NCBI GenBank assembly: GCA_032821775.1
Contig: JAVLRN010000007.1
Coordinates: 1,550,001 to 1,614,000 of the forward strand
Source of the DNA: Sanguinoderma infundibulare
Lineage: Eukaryota > Basidiomycota > Agaricomycetes > Polyporales > Polyporaceae
Length of the DNA: 64,000 bases
Direction: 5' to 3'
Below, one piece after another: positions 44,145 through 57,009 of the stretch. The notes under the pieces were generated by a model. The model was given only the letters and a program-made list of their open reading frames with translations, did not search any database and was not told the DNA's origin. The first letter of the stretch is position 1; each line of letters opens with the position of its first letter. Both the position numbers and the translations under genes were made by a program.

Positions 44145-47100
44145 GTTTCTAGCCTGTTCCTGGTGTTTCTGGTGTTAGGATTCTATGAGACTGTGTCGTC
44201 AAGGGGAGACAGCGGTACAGAGATATCCTTGTTGCGAATTGCCGATCGGTGATGGACATACCCTGCGTGTACCCGAAAAGAATTCAGCGAGAGCCTGTAG
44301 GACGGGCGTGCCTGAACGCGACCTGCGTACGTACTACCCGACGCAGCTTTGAAGCGCAGGAGATAACCAGCACGTACGGCGTGTATATGTGTGACCTGAA
44401 GTATGCTTGTAAGGTGAAGTTCAGCCAGACTCTTCAGAAATAACTGGAGTGGAGATGAAAATGTGGGGATTAAGACTTTCACGGGGAGTGGCTTCATACT
44501 GTTTGCCTTGAAGCCTTGAAATAGGAAATATTGAACGGCCCATAACACGTGTCTCGACGGTGGCAGCAGATGATAAGAGACAGCAGTGGGATCTGTAAGG
44601 CGTGGGTAAGTTGGTGAAGCTCGTAATCTCCTAGACTGCCAATACTTATCACTGAAGCACTGCCAGGTCCGATTGGCTGCCATGCTACCAGTAAGTCAGA
44701 ATATTGAGACCGCATTCCAAAGCGCAAGTACTCACAGCCTTTCACATTGCATGGTTCAGTACTCTCGCCGCGCGATCGCGTACATGTGCATTGGTCACGT
44801 AGGTGTGCATTGATCATGAGCACTGAGGACAAGCCTCTCTGTCGGTATCCTCCTACTCAGGGTGGCGCGGCTCTCGGGGGCGGTGCGGGACGAACGCCGA
44901 GCCTCGCTGAGATTTGGGGATGCCTGCAGGATCTGGGCGTACTTTGTGGGAGATACCTGAGATATCGCACCGTACAGCATCAATGACGCTATCGAACGGG
45001 TTTGTCCGGATGATTCTCTTCATCAGAAAAGGAGACATCACATGTTGGAAGGACGGTTTGCAATGCACGACGTCCCATTCGCCCATGTGCATCACCAAGG
45101 TCAACCACAGAGCGACCACAGAATCGAGAAGCCGCCGCTCACCAGGTCGTCCCACTCTGCTTAGATACTCAGAGTTCGCCATGCAGGTCGAACGAAATCG
45201 ATAACGAGAGGCGCCCCGGCGCGGGATCAGAGCCATCTGCTGGAATCCTCGTATGATGTCGCGCATAAACAGTCAGGCAAAGGGCCGCAAGAAAGTTCCA
45301 GCGACGACATACCACGTCCTTGAATTCACGCCCACCGCATCATCCACGCGTATGCCTCTTCCAAGGCCAATCGCCTAACACACCCCTCGGAATCGCATGT
45401 CCCGCGGGCCATTCTTTGAATACCGTCAGGCCCGCTTACGTTCGCCCCTCCTTCCCTCCCTTCCGAGCTCACCTCCATTCATTCGCGTCTCTTCTGGCCC
45501 ACCACGCCCTCATCACGCGGCCCGCGACGCCCATGCGCCCGAGGAGGCTATGCCGGCAATAGGTGCCTTCCCCTCCTTCTCGTCCCTCCTGCAAGAGCCA
45601 TGCCCCGAACGGCGACAGGCGATCTCACACCATCCGCCGGCGGAGGGAGCGAGGACGGCGTTTGAATCATAAATACCCGGATAGCGCCCCATGGAAGAGG
45701 CAAGCAACCCATGACCGCAGCGGTTCAAGGACCGGAGGCTGAGCTTAACGGCAGCGGGGACGCTGGGCGAGGTCAGAAAGTCTCGCTTCTGGTGCGCCCA
45801 TGTCATTACAGCGTTCCCGCACGCGGTAAGACGAGATGGATGCGAGGGCATCCAGGGGGATCTTCGTCCGCATGTTTGGGTCGTGCGCTGTCGTATGTGA
45901 CCGAGTGGGGTACTATGACCCTCGTGTGTCCGCCGGCGTTGCGCGACGGGTGTCGGAGCACAAGAACGCAGCGGTTTGATCGCTAAGTATGCGCACAGTT
46001 GCCGGGGCTGGGGAGCGAGTTCGCGCTTGGGCTGCGCGGCGATCTGGACCGAAATCCATAACCCCGGACGCTGTCATTTAGGTTTAGCGGGTAAAATCCA
46101 CGATCCGGGGGGAAGAGACGATCGCGACTAGCGTGCGCGCGCGTCATCGAGCATGATAACGGCACGATGTGCATGGCCAGCAGGACGGCGAGGGCTCGAC
46201 CGCCGGCAACTCAGGCAGTCCCGGGTTTAACGTTCTGGCAACAGAGTTAAGGGTGAAGTGAAGGCACAGAATCGATCGACGATGCGTGCGCAGAACACGA
46301 ACCGTTCACGGTCCCGAGCCGTATATACAGAGTAGCAACGGCGTCGATGGCGGGATCCCGCCTAGGAGGAGGATTGCGCGAATCGGAAATCCTTAATGGG
46401 GCTTCAAGAGGCGGAGGTAAACGTCAGATGTAGGTGAACATGTCCCGCAGCCGATCGACAAGGCCTGACAAGCCTTGGTCGACGCCCAAGTCGTGTCCTG
46501 GAAGACATTGAGGGCGACGATCGCGCCCATAATATTAACTCGTGTTGGCATCTCATCTCTGGACTACATAGGCGCTACCTGGGAAGTCCGGGCGCAAGAA
46601 TCAATCACGCTCCGAGTGTACAACCTGACGCACATACCTGGTTCCGGAGATAGACGTCCTGCCACAGAATCTGGAGTTTGTGCCGGGGACTAGATCTTGA
46701 GGCGCTTCGTACATCATACGCGTACACACATACACAGCGTGGAACCATGATAGAGAGCGTGCGAGAATCGATAACCGGGAACGGAGAACCTTGGCCTCCA
46801 GCGGAAGTGCCAGACATCCCAAGCCACAGTCAAAAGCCGCGTCCGAGAGTGAAGGATGTGTGATAGTACATGTATGTCACGCCTTGAGGTGATAGGAAGG
46901 GCAACGAGAGAGGCGTAAGAGGGATGGATTATCTGAAGCGCATAAGCAAGAGCAATTTGGAAGCGGTAGCAATAGCAAGTCGAGACGTAGGACATACGTG
47001 TAACAAACTGCAAAGTACAAACATGCGCCATTCAAACTACAAGCCGCGATGCCGCTTGGATCAATGAACGGGGCAAGCCGATACATTGTCTTCCGAATCG

Positions 47101-47192
47101 CTTGCACCGCCGTCGGCCGTCGAAAAAGCATCACTCGTTCACATCCACAGCTCGCCGACACCCAATCCTTGCTGATCAAGCGAGCGGAGCGC
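44145..47192. other. Gene-poor region, about 3 kb
   Basis: Minus-strand frames (44183..44683, 44494..44832, 44853..45266) contain some hydrophobic stretches but no continuous multi-exon model could be built. Plus-strand frames at 45320..45672 are Pro/Arg-rich. No transposon ends or repeats of note were seen. It may contain further decayed sequence. Confidence 0.4.
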
Positions 47193-48673
47193 TCACCCAC
47201 TCGATGGTCGCAGGATAACCATAAGGCCATCGGAGTGGGCGGAGAAGATGGCATCCACGACGCGCTCCTCGTCCGAGCGTGGTCGCGTGCCCGTGCGCGA
47301 CTCTCGGTAACGCTCGCGATCGCGATCACGGTCTCTATCCCGATAGCCCGACAACGAAGAATGATACGGCTGGCGGGCATCACGCGTACGGGAGAGAGGG
47401 TCGGAGGACCCAGATCCGAGGTGAGGACCATTCCGGTGGCGCGGAGGCACGGGATCGGCATGGCGGATGCTGTAGGGGTAAGGTACATATTGTTAGTGTA
47501 TGATTTGACTTGGTGCGAGGCACAAGCTACCGGCCATCATGGTATGGCAGACACGCTTACTGACCTCGAGTCTCGTCCGCGTATGATGAGATGGAACTTG
47601 CCAAATCCAAAACCGCCGTCGCTTGGCTGACCGCGCTCGTTGACACCCCAAGACTTTATGACGTCGATCCAGCTCCGGACAAGGTCTTCGTCTTTGCGGG
47701 AGACAAAGTCGAAGAAACTACGGCCCATGCAGGTGGTCGTTGAGATAAGGCTATCATTTGAGCAGTAAAGGACGCCGCAGTTGAGGCTGAAGCGGTCGAG
47801 AATGAGGGCTGTGCGAATGGACTGTTCCGGGAGAGGGTCGAAAGTGATAGCTTCCTTGCGGTCGCGTCTCCTGAGGCTGGGACTGGGCGAGCGCGAGGAT
47901 GGGGTGGGGCAGGGCGGCATTGGGTTTGGATCGTTCCATCTCTGAAATGAGGAAGGAGCTAGTTTAGCAGGCGAATGACGTATTGGACAGCTGTCGCTTA
48001 CTCTGAATTCGAGGTCTTTGGCAGTCGGAGTTATGATCTTAACCTCTTGGGCAGTCGAGGCGTTGTGCATGGCTTTGGGACCGGGGGCGGCAAAGGAGAC
48101 ACTTCCAACGAGAACATTCTGGCAGACAGTGCGAGACTGTGGAAAGGCGAGGGAGTTAACGGTGAAAAGTACCGTCACTGGGGGTGTGACGTACGATGCC
48201 GCAGAGGATGTAGCCTTTGTAGGGGTCTTTATGTTTCATGCGGAGATAGGCGAGAACGGCGGCTTGGTCTTGGGATATTGTTGTGTAATGGAGCTCTTTG
48301 ACTTCGGAGAACTCATCGGGATGAACGAGGTTGAGGGAGGGGGAGCCGATCAGCTCATGTGGTTCATATCCTGATTAGGACAAAGTGAGAGATTTGCAGT
48401 GCGGTGGCGGTAGTGGGATTAGAGGGAGAAAAGCGCACCTAACAAGTCGTAAACGGATTCGGAGCAGTAAACCCAGTTAGCCTGGGGGCAAGGGATAGAC
48501 AGTGAGATCAAGGGAAAACACGGAGACGGGCGTCAGAGTAAGCGCGCTCACGTCTTCGGTGAAATCTACGATTCCAACTGGAGAGGAGGGAGGAGAGGGT
48601 GAGAAGGGGAATGGGGAAAGGAGAAGAGAGAGGAGGACGGACTGAAGGAGACGCAAGCTGGTGAGGAGTCCAT
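47193..48673 (-). CDS. PAS-domain protein
   Basis: Seven exons (48673..48643, 48577..48552, 48481..48439, 48370..48195, 48136..48002, 47941..47565, 47469..47193) give 354 residues. A first PAS domain spans about residues 8-110: IGIVDFTEDANWVYCSESV, GYEPHELIG, LVHPDEFSEVKELH, LAYLRMKHKD. A second PAS-like block is at about 195-270: TALILDRFSLNCGVLYCSND, GRSFFDFVSRKDEDLVRSW. There is no zinc finger, kinase or flavin-binding GRNCRFLQ signature, so it is not a white-collar photoreceptor. The C-terminal region has an Arg-Asp dipeptide repeat (coded near 47285-47330), then VDAIFSAHSDGLMVIL. The first exons are tiny (31 and 26 nt); the ATG at 48673 was chosen because it splices in frame into the first PAS strand. 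It may act as a sensor or partner of other PAS proteins. Confidence 0.8.
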
Positions 48674-49409
48674 TGGGGGCGGAGGGTGAGACGGGGACGT
48701 CAGAAGAGGAGGAAGAGAGGGCAGGAAGATGGGCCACTGGGATGATAGTGGCGATAGGTGGTGTATTTCTAGAAGCGACAGGCGTCCGGTACGAGTGGGT
48801 GGGACAGGCTACGTGTTTGCATGAATTCTTCGCGTCTAGGCGGGCGCCCAGAAGGACGAGAAGAGGAAATGGCCGAGCCCTTGGTGGAGGGGCTGCGTGA
48901 AGGGCAGGTGGGAAGCAGAAAGGACGGCACCGGACTGTCGAGGAGGGAATCAGCGTCGGCAGGGATGAGAATGTTCCGAACTGCCTCTGGGCAAACGCGG
49001 AGTGGCTGACACGAACCTGGCTGATGTTGGGGTGCTCAAGAAGGAGCTGGGGAGGGCGAATCGGGGGGTAAATCCTGCACACGCGCAGGCGGCGCAGAAA
49101 GGGAGTCGGGGTGACAGACAGGAAGCATCTGCAGACCGTCTGCGAGCTGAAAAGGCCTCGGAGGAGACGCAGACGACGGGAGAGAGTCCGCCAGACAGCA
49201 CCAGACCCGGCTCCCTGGCCTCGGGTCCCGCGCGTCTCCCAGATCCCCACCCATCTCAAATCTTCCCACGCTCTTCATCCGAGATCCCGTTCGGGCAAGA
49301 TCTTTTCCCCGCCAGCTCTCTTTCCCTCCGCCGTAGCCAGCCTCGCCCTCCCTGCCCACAGCTCTGCCACAACCGAATCCCTCTCGAGCACCCGTCCCAA
49401 TCCGCCTCC
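48674..49409. promoter_or_regulatory. Divergent promoter region of the PAS gene and TRM61
   Basis: 736 bp between two divergent start codons. A long frame on each strand runs through it (48477..49259 minus, 49002..50039 plus) but upstream of the chosen ATGs both are low-complexity and unlike the families. No TATA box stands out. Confidence 0.45.
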
Positions 49410-51884
49410 ATGTGGTCGACCGCACGCGAGATTGCGGCTGGAGACGTCGTCATAGCGTGGATGGTAATCACCGCCCTTCATCTTTACGTCTTCTCGCGTT
49501 CACTCTCCTCCGCCCATCATCAGACTCGGGACATCGTCCAACCGCTCGTAATAACCCCCGGAAAGGAGCTCAACTCGAAATACGGCTACTACCGTCACTC
49601 GGACCTCCTCGGCGTCCCATACGGCTCCAAGATCCGCTCTCGCAACGGCAAGGGCTTCATCCATCTCCTCCGCCCGACCCCGGAACTTTGGACCCTAGCC
49701 CTCCCTCATCGTACCCAGATCCTCTATCTTGCAGACATTGCCTTCGTCGTCTCCTGGCTCGACTTAAAACCTGGAAGCAAAGTCATCGAAGCAGGTATGC
49801 GTCTTCCCCGCCTTCCTTCTTCAAAGACCGTACCCCTTGCTCTATCTCCGCCTCCCGGCCCTCATCTCGATAGCCTCCTCGTGCTTGGGGCTAAATCTGC
49901 CTCGCAACGCAATCTGACGGAAACATGCGACAACTCTGAAGATCCCGTCCTCCTCGCTATGTTTTCGCAACCGTCAGATCGCCGGGCCCCCTTGCGAACT
50001 AGTTTCAACTTCCCTATGTCCGCTTCATCGCAAATTTGACACTTACTCGAACTCTCTTCTGTGATTGGCATTATGATTCCTTCCCCTGAAATCTATTTCG
50101 GTCCTCCGAATGCTGATCAGCTACCTCCAGCCATAGTTGGTCCAATCCTGACTATATGCGCGACCCCCTTATGGCTTCCATTAGCTCACTATTTTTTTCT
50201 CCATCATGCGCGACGCTGTCAAATTAGCTCTCATCCCCTCTGACCCCACCGTGGCGCATCACGCCCGCTGCCCGGGCCTTACATATGTTCCAGTCCATCC
50301 CCGTTACCACCCCAACCTTGTCACACGACTTTAATTCGCTTGAACGTTGCTAACAATATCGTGCCATGCAGGTACCGGCTCTGGTTCATTCTCCCACTCA
50401 GTTGCTCGCACCATAGGCCGCATCGGTCACCTCTGGTCATATGAATTCCACGAGGCACGCGCCAACAAGGCGAGGCAAGTAATCCTCTTCCTATATATCC
50501 CACCGATTCTCTTCCCGTCTTTTCTCGCACCGAGAGGAACGGACTCCTGTGAGCTGGCGCTGAGCAAAAGATCCTGGGGTCCTTACCGATCTCGGACCCA
50601 GTGGGCAAACACATTGCTGTGCTCGCCTCCAGAGGCCACCTACGCCTTTCAGAAGCCGGCGGCGTGTGTACGACGTGGCGCGATCGTCCGCCCCGCTCGT
50701 GCATACCGTGCTCGGGGTTCTGTTTGTATGTAACAGTGGGTGTATGGGTCCCCAGGGAGCTAATCAGCATCGCGATTCGGACCCTACAGGGAGGAATTCA
50801 GCCGCCACGGCATGGACGACATCGTGACGTTGACGCATCGCAACGTCTGCAAGGACGGCTTCACCGTCGTGGATACCGTAGATGCAGGTCCGTACGCGAT
50901 TTCCTGCACGCCCCCCGACCTCCATCGGACATCGAAGCTGACAGCTGATTCCGATCTGTCCCACGCTGATTGCCTTCAGTGTTCCTTGACCTGCCTGCGC
51001 CCTGGGATGCCGTCGAGCACGCCAAGAAGGCTCTCCGCGTGAGCGCCCGATTTCTTACTCCCGACCATGACCTCACATGCACTCAATCGACTCTTCCCGC
51101 GCCCATCGCACTACAGAAAGACCGTACCACCCGAATATGCTGTTTCAGTCCCTGCATGGAACAAGTACTGCGCACCGTTTCCGCGCTGAACGAGGCGGGG
51201 TTCACAGGTCCGTTTTACGCCCCCTCCATCGCCGCCTGCCGTCCAGACCGCTGACTTTATCGTTCGTCATCTCCGGACACGATTTGTTTTGAAAAAAAAA
51301 ATCGCGCAGAGATCACAATGTACGAGACGCTCCTGCGCCCGCACCAGGTCGAGTCCGCGCCGCCGCTCATGCCGGTCAGCGCCGTGGGCGAAAAACTGAA
51401 GCAGTCGGAGGCGCGCCGCGAGGAAAAGCGCCTCCGCCAGATCGCGAACGCGCGGGCGGGCGCGGAACGACGAGCGGCGAAGCGCAAGGCGGAGGATGAT
51501 GCCCCCGCAGAAACTGACGGCAAGCGGGTCAAGACCAATGTCGAGGACGGGCGTGTCCCACCCGACGTACAGGCGCAGGATGAGAGGGAAGCGGCGACAG
51601 CGATGGAAACGGATGTTGCAACCGGTCCAGACGAAGCCGCTCGAATACCTGCGGGCCCTACGTCTGCACCCGCTGTGGAGGTGGCGCAGGAACCGGCTGG
51701 ACTGCAGAAAATTTGCATCTCGAAGACGTTCCCCGACGTCCGTGGGCACACTTCGTACTTGACGTTTGCGGTGCTCTTACCTGCCGCCGTCACTGAAGCG
51801 TCGGCCGTGAGTGAGCAGCCCTCCACCGCCGTCAGTGCCGAGCCTACGCCCCCGCCTCCATCAGCCGTTGAGGTAAGCGACTAG
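49410..51884 (+). CDS. TRM61: tRNA (adenine-58-N1)-methyltransferase catalytic subunit
   Basis: Seven exons (49410..49463, 49524..49794, 50372..50474, 50790..50887, 50980..51038, 51117..51207, 51310..51884) give 416 residues. Class I methyltransferase motifs of Trm61/Gcd14 are in order: the N-terminal beta domain ([41 protein letters not shown] reads closely), motif [36 protein letters not shown] and [12 protein letters not shown], then [11 protein letters not shown]. With Trm6 it methylates A58 of tRNAs in the nucleus. The C-terminal 190 residues are a charged, low-complexity extension with basic clusters, longer than in yeast. Introns of 577 nt (49795..50371) and 315 nt (50475..50789) are exceptional here, and the latter begins with GC (GCAAGT). 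The end could differ if GAG|GTAAGC near 51872 were spliced. Confidence 0.9.
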
Positions 51885-52064
51885 TCAAGCTGGGCGTACA
51901 CGGATAGCTTGGCTGACAGGTGCTGGCACGATAAATAGGAGCCCAAAATGATTGACACCAGTCAAATGGGTTTATAATTTGTGCGACTACGCTGATTATA
52001 CGGTTCGTCCTGGCTCCGGACGTGTACTGTAGATGGCATTGCGGTATAAAGATAAAGATGCTAG

Positions 52065-55000
52065 CTAGTCTGCGATCGCTCGCCGGTACGCAGCCTCCAT
52101 CTCCCTCTCCTCCTGCACCTTAGTGGCGTCTTTCGGCTTGCGTGTCCTCAGCACGCGTGTCGAAGGTGCGACCGGCGACGGTGGTGCGCGGGTGCGTGCC
52201 TTCTTGGCTGAAGACGGCACGTCGTCTTCCCCGTCCTCCCCTTCTGCGTCGGAGTCGGACAGGTCGGCCTGCGCTCGTGCACGCTTCCGTGTCTGGCGTG
52301 GTGGGGCCTTGGAGGCAGCTGATACCTTTCCCTTGCCTGTCGTGCTTGGTCGAGGGGTGGAAGTGCCGCTCTTAGCCCCCCTTCCCGAAGCTTGTGTGCT
52401 CCTGCCATTCGCAGCGACCTTCTCGCCGGCGGGGCGCGGCCGGGCAGCGAGCACGAGCTCTTCCTCGGTATCTACCGGCGTGTTCTTACCCTCATTGCGG
52501 CGCGCTGCTTCTTCCGCGAGCTCTTGCATTGTCTTCGGCGCCCGGGCGGGCTGCTGCGGTGCGGCGTCGACCTCTTCCGCCATCTCATCTTCGTCCTCGC
52601 CCCCCTCGATCGCCCCAAGCTTATCGTCTAGCAGCGATGTCGGTTCTCGCCCCTGCTCGTCGACGTCATCCGCACCATCATCACCTTCGGCAGCCTGGGG
52701 ACCGAGGCCCGGGTCCGCGCCCGTCTTCTGGAGCTCTCCCAGCGCCGAGCGGCTGGTGGACGCGTGTTCGACGATCTGGCGGAGGTTCCGCGGGAGCGCG
52801 TACGGCTGCACGACGTCGTCCACGCCAGTGAGGAAGCCGCCCGCAATCGGCCTCTGCGGCCCCGACTCCTGCAAACAACCACGATCCATCATCGTCATCA
52901 TCAGACTCTCGTGTTCTGAATTGACACCGCCGACGCGCCACCTCAATCTATTGCGTGTCAGACCACGTTGACAGCCTCCCCTCTAGATCTCTCATGGGCA
53001 CACACAAAGGATGCGTGCATGTGTGGCGTGCACAGTGGCGGCATCAAAGAAGAGAGAAGATGTGTCGCGGGAAACAAAAAAGAAGGGACGGATGAGGAAG
53101 GCCCGCACGCACCTCGACCGCCTGATGATCACCTGTCGCGGCGTCCGTTGTGTGCCCGTCAGTCTCCACAGTCATTCCTGACTTCGCGGACGTTGCACCG
53201 GCGTCGGGTGCGCTGCGGTCGGCGTACTGTTCGATCAGCCGCTGGCGGATGCGGAGTCCTTGGACGAGCTTCGTCCACCGCTTGATCACCTGCTCTTGCC
53301 GCTTCGCGCGCCGCTTGGCCTCGGCCTCCTGCTCTGCCTCCCAGTAGGCCTGCGAGTGGCAAGGAAGCGGTCGGGTTTGGTCGAAGCGAGTTGACCGGTC
53401 AGGTGGTGTGGTTTCGGTGGGAATAACGTACAAAGGATTGTGTCAGTGAATGGTCCTATGCTGCTTGGGGGACACGCGCCGCGCAATACGGGAGACGCAC
53501 CTCGAGTAGCACGGACTCGTTCTCGGCCGCGACGACGATGCCGGTGACGATCGGGAAGGCCCCCCGCTTCTTGAACTCGAAGCCGGTCTGCAGATGCGCG
53601 TGCGTGAGAGGTGAGATGCGATCATGAGGAGCCCACCTGCACGGCGGGTCGTCAGCAGAGTACGTACCACCGCTTCTGCATAGTCAAACCCGAGCTGGCG
53701 TGCGAGCTTGGCAGTCCCTTTGTCTGCCGATGAGGGTCAGCAAGCCGTTCGCGTCGGGCGTGCTCGTGATGCGCTTCCAGAAAGGAAGAAGAGGAAAGCG
53801 GAAAGGAAGGACAGGAAGGCGGCGCAGAACGAGGCGTACTTACAAGGTATGTGCACAGCGCCCGCAGGAAGCATGGAAGGCACGTAGAGGTCGAGGTTCC
53901 CGAAATCGTTCTTCGGAACCTTGCCCTGTGCGACGTCCCGAACGCGAGCGGCCGCGACAGATCAAGGCGGACAGGTCGGGCTAGATGAGCGTCGATCGCA
54001 TTTACGAGTAGAAGACAGAGATCGAGACTTACGCCGACGACAGGCGGGGGCTTGTACGGTTCGGTCTGGCGTTCAGCATACAACCCTTGCATGACGCCCT
54101 CCTCGGCGGCGAAGCCCTCTCCGCCGTCCATGTTCCCGCCGTCCACGTCCACCGCCAGCACTCCATTCTCGTCGGGGCCGTCCTTCGCATTCGAGGTGGA
54201 CGAAGAGGCGGCGGCAGCAGCGCGGTCCCGCTGCCCCGCGAGCGCCATCTCGATCGCACGTTTCTTGTTGACGGTGACGGCACGCTGCTTGACCCACTTG
54301 AGCGGCTGGGCACCAGAGATGACGGTGCGACCCTGGCGCATCCAGTTCTCCGCGGTCTTGAGCTGGAGGACGTTACCCCGCGGGTAGACAGGTTCTCCGC
54401 GGAACTTGCCCAGCTCGACAGGTGGCTCGACGACTTCGTCACGCTTCAGGTGTCGTTCGAGGACGTAGAGCGGGTGGTCCTTGAAGCCGGTCATCGTTGT
54501 CGGCATCGCCTCCGTCATCTGGTTCGCCTGCAGCTCCTCGTCTTCCACGTCGTCCCGTTGCTGCGCCGTGACATGAAAGCGTGAGCGGATCCAAGCAAGG
54601 CTTCAGCTTCGCGCGAGGCACGTACCAGTCGATACGGCCGCCGCACCATCTTGCATATACGCTCCCACCACTCGCGCCGGCCCTTGCCGCCCTGCTGAAC
54701 CTTGGCGACCTTTGCGCCGAACTCGCGCGCATACCGCGGCGTGACGTCGCGTGCGTACCCGTCCTCCTCGAACGCGAGGACGTACACCATCCGGTTCTCG
54801 ACGCGCACCGGCCGCCGCTTGTCCGGCTTCGCCCCGTTGGGGTTCGGCGTCGGGTCGAACGCCTTGCGCTTGTTGACGATGACGCGGATCGGGTCAACCG
54901 GCATCCAGCGCGCGTCCGCACGCGAGAAGACTTCGGTCCAGAAGACGGGCGCGGTCGTCGTCGGGTCGGGGGTGCGCTCTCCTGCAAGAGGGGAGTTAGC

Positions 55001-56349
55001 ATTCGCACATACTCCCAAAGCGGAAGGGGCTCACGAGGCGGACGCTGAGGTTCCGGGTTGCCCCATTTCTGCTTGCTCTTCCGCAACCTGATGGCCGGTG
55101 TCGCTTTCTGCTTGCCTTTGCCGTTCGGCGCAGGACTCGCGCCATTCGAACGCTGAGGCGACCGACCTCTTGAGCTGTCCATGGCGGGCGAGCCAGAGAT
55201 GACCACCGCCTCCATGTCGTCCTCGTCCTCGTCGTCATCTCCATCGACATCATCCGACTTCGCCTTACCTTTCCCCTTCGCGTCCACCTCCGCCGGCTTC
55301 TTCTTCTTTTTCGTGCTCGGCTTCGGCTTTCCTACGCCGGCCTGCCACGGGACGCTTTGCAAACTGACCACCAATCGGGCGGGAATGCCCAGTGCGCGAC
55401 ACAGGGCCGTGAACAACTGTGCGCTCGTGTCGCGTGAGCCCCTCCACATAAGCGCGTGCTTCATCAGGCTTTTCTCGCTCCTGATGCGCTCGCCTTCCAC
55501 CCCGTACCTGTCTTCGTCGTCTTCTTCGTCCTCGTCCTCGACCGCGCGTGCCTTGCCCTTGCCCTTCGGATCGGGTTTAGGGAGAGGCTTCGGCTTGGGG
55601 AGCGTGCGCTGGACTTGGTCGAAGGTGCGGGAGCGGACGTGACCGGCGGGGACGACGTCGAAAGAGGTGGCCCACCAGTCGGCGAGGCGGATGATCGCAG
55701 ACTCAAAGAGGCGGCCGCGCTTGGCGGCTTCGGGGACGCGGGATTTGTGGATCATCGCGAACGCGTTTTGGAGCGGGAGGGGAGTGAGGGACATGAGACG
55801 CGCCTGTGAGCGCACAGTTTAGCGTGGGGGAAACGGGAGGGGAAGCGGGATGGACGAAGGGGACGTAGGTTTCGTGGAGAACACGTTTCCTTTGGACAGG
55901 GACGAGGAGGAGACGTACGTGGAGGAGAGGGTCGTTGATCCACTGATTCCGTACTTTGGCGTTCATGAGCAAGGTGACGGTGTGGATCTTGTGGCAGTCG
56001 AGGCGGACGGCGCGCTCTGCGGCCAGCTGAACGGCCCGCTCGTTCTTCCTTAGTACGACAGAAGAGTACGTTATGCTCCATTCGGTTCATAGATTGGCGT
56101 TACGCACTTGGGGCCCTTTTGCTTCCCTACAGTCTTTATGGTAATCTCTAGGTGTGACGTCTCCGAGGGGCCTCCTCCGTGGTCTCCATAGTAATCGTGT
56201 ATGTCGACTGGCGGCGTAGCGGACGAAGAGGGCTGGTCGTCTTCGAGCGTTGGGGCTTGCGCGACTTGGACTTCCTCCCAGTCGAAGTCATCCTCGCTGT
56301 CCTCGCCAAAGAACGAGCCGTTCTCAACTTCCATGTCCGTTGCCAGCAT
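52065..56349 (-). CDS. RAD4: DNA damage recognition protein Rad4/XPC
   Basis: Ten exons (56349..56108, 56048..55919, 55803..55035, 54981..54626, 54560..54033, 53925..53844, 53723..53668, 53587..53501, 53349..53113, 52868..52065) give about 1,096 residues. It has the Rad4 order: acidic N-terminus (DSEDDFDWEEV), a transglutaminase-like domain (WRGSRDTSAQLFTALCRALG, FWTEVFSRADARWMPVDP), BHD1 (about 507-560, FKDHPLYVLERHLKRDE), BHD2 (WVKQRAVTVNKKRA) and BHD3 (KNDFGNLDLYVPSMLPAG, ARQLGFDYAEAVTGFEF). The protein finds helix-distorting lesions and starts global nucleotide excision repair with Rad23. A long Lys/Ser/Asp-rich linker interrupts the transglutaminase dom, as usual in fungi. The tail is low-complexity with nuclear signals. 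The start is uncertain: coding-like sequence extends upstream of 56349 to about 56443 without an ATG, so a short first exon may be missed. Confidence 0.9.
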
Positions 56350-56443
56350 ATGCAGCGGGGAGAGAATAGATTGAAGTAGTCTTGGGTCTGTCGAGCTGGA
56401 GTCGGAGATGTTGCGAGCAAGTTGTGCAGCTTGGGGAGACGGC

Positions 56444-57009
56444 CCCGGGCCTGTGGCGGTGGGTTATTTAACGGTCAGACTTGCTTGATTGAGAGCATGC
56501 TACGTCGTCGACGGCACAAACGATGGGCGTTGTGAGGACTTCTGCCAAGTCCCCCGTTGGCAGGACGCAAGAGAGACAAGCTTCAGCTTCGACTCCCAGT
56601 CTGCATTCTGCGCGTCGCTGACTCAGGACGCGACGTGACACTGCTCTCGTGATTTCCGTCACCCTCACCCGTGACAGAGCCACTTGCGCGTTGACGAGCA
56701 GCACGAACGCCGCGTTCCGCAGCCCATGTCGCGTAGAGGCACGTTCCAAAGGTACGCGCAGAGCGGAGAGACTGATGGTGTCGGATTCAGGACCGGGCAG
56801 CCTGTGCAGGGGTCACCGTAGAGGGATAGTGGCAGCCCTAGGTTCAACGAGCCACAGCACACATACAAAAGAACAAGTTCCCCATCACTTTGCATGCCTA
56901 TTTCTTCGAGTACTAGGTCACTATCCAACAAGCTCCATCGTCTTGCACACCAAGGTTACCAGTCCGACTTTGCCTAAACCTACAGATACCGCTGTGCAGT
57001 ATCCCATGC
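56444..57009. other. Intergenic region upstream of RAD4
   Basis: No supported gene. A missing RAD4 first exon could lie near 56480-56500, where ATGCTCTCAATC reads on the minus strand, but phase does not fit simply. Confidence 0.35.

Noticed and set aside
48477..49259. Minus-strand frame of 260 codons extending upstream of the PAS gene
   Set aside because: It reads through the first two introns of the PAS gene. The frame that continues the PAS fold uses short exons from the ATG at 48673.
49002..49409. Upstream extension of the first TRM61 frame
   Set aside because: It has a non-ATG start and unconserved low-complexity sequence. The family N-terminus begins at the ATG at 49410.
52123..52971. 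Long plus-strand frame of 282 codons
   Set aside because: It is antisense to the low-complexity 3' exon of RAD4. The Ser/Ala/Pro-rich product mirrors GC-rich codons and shows no family features.
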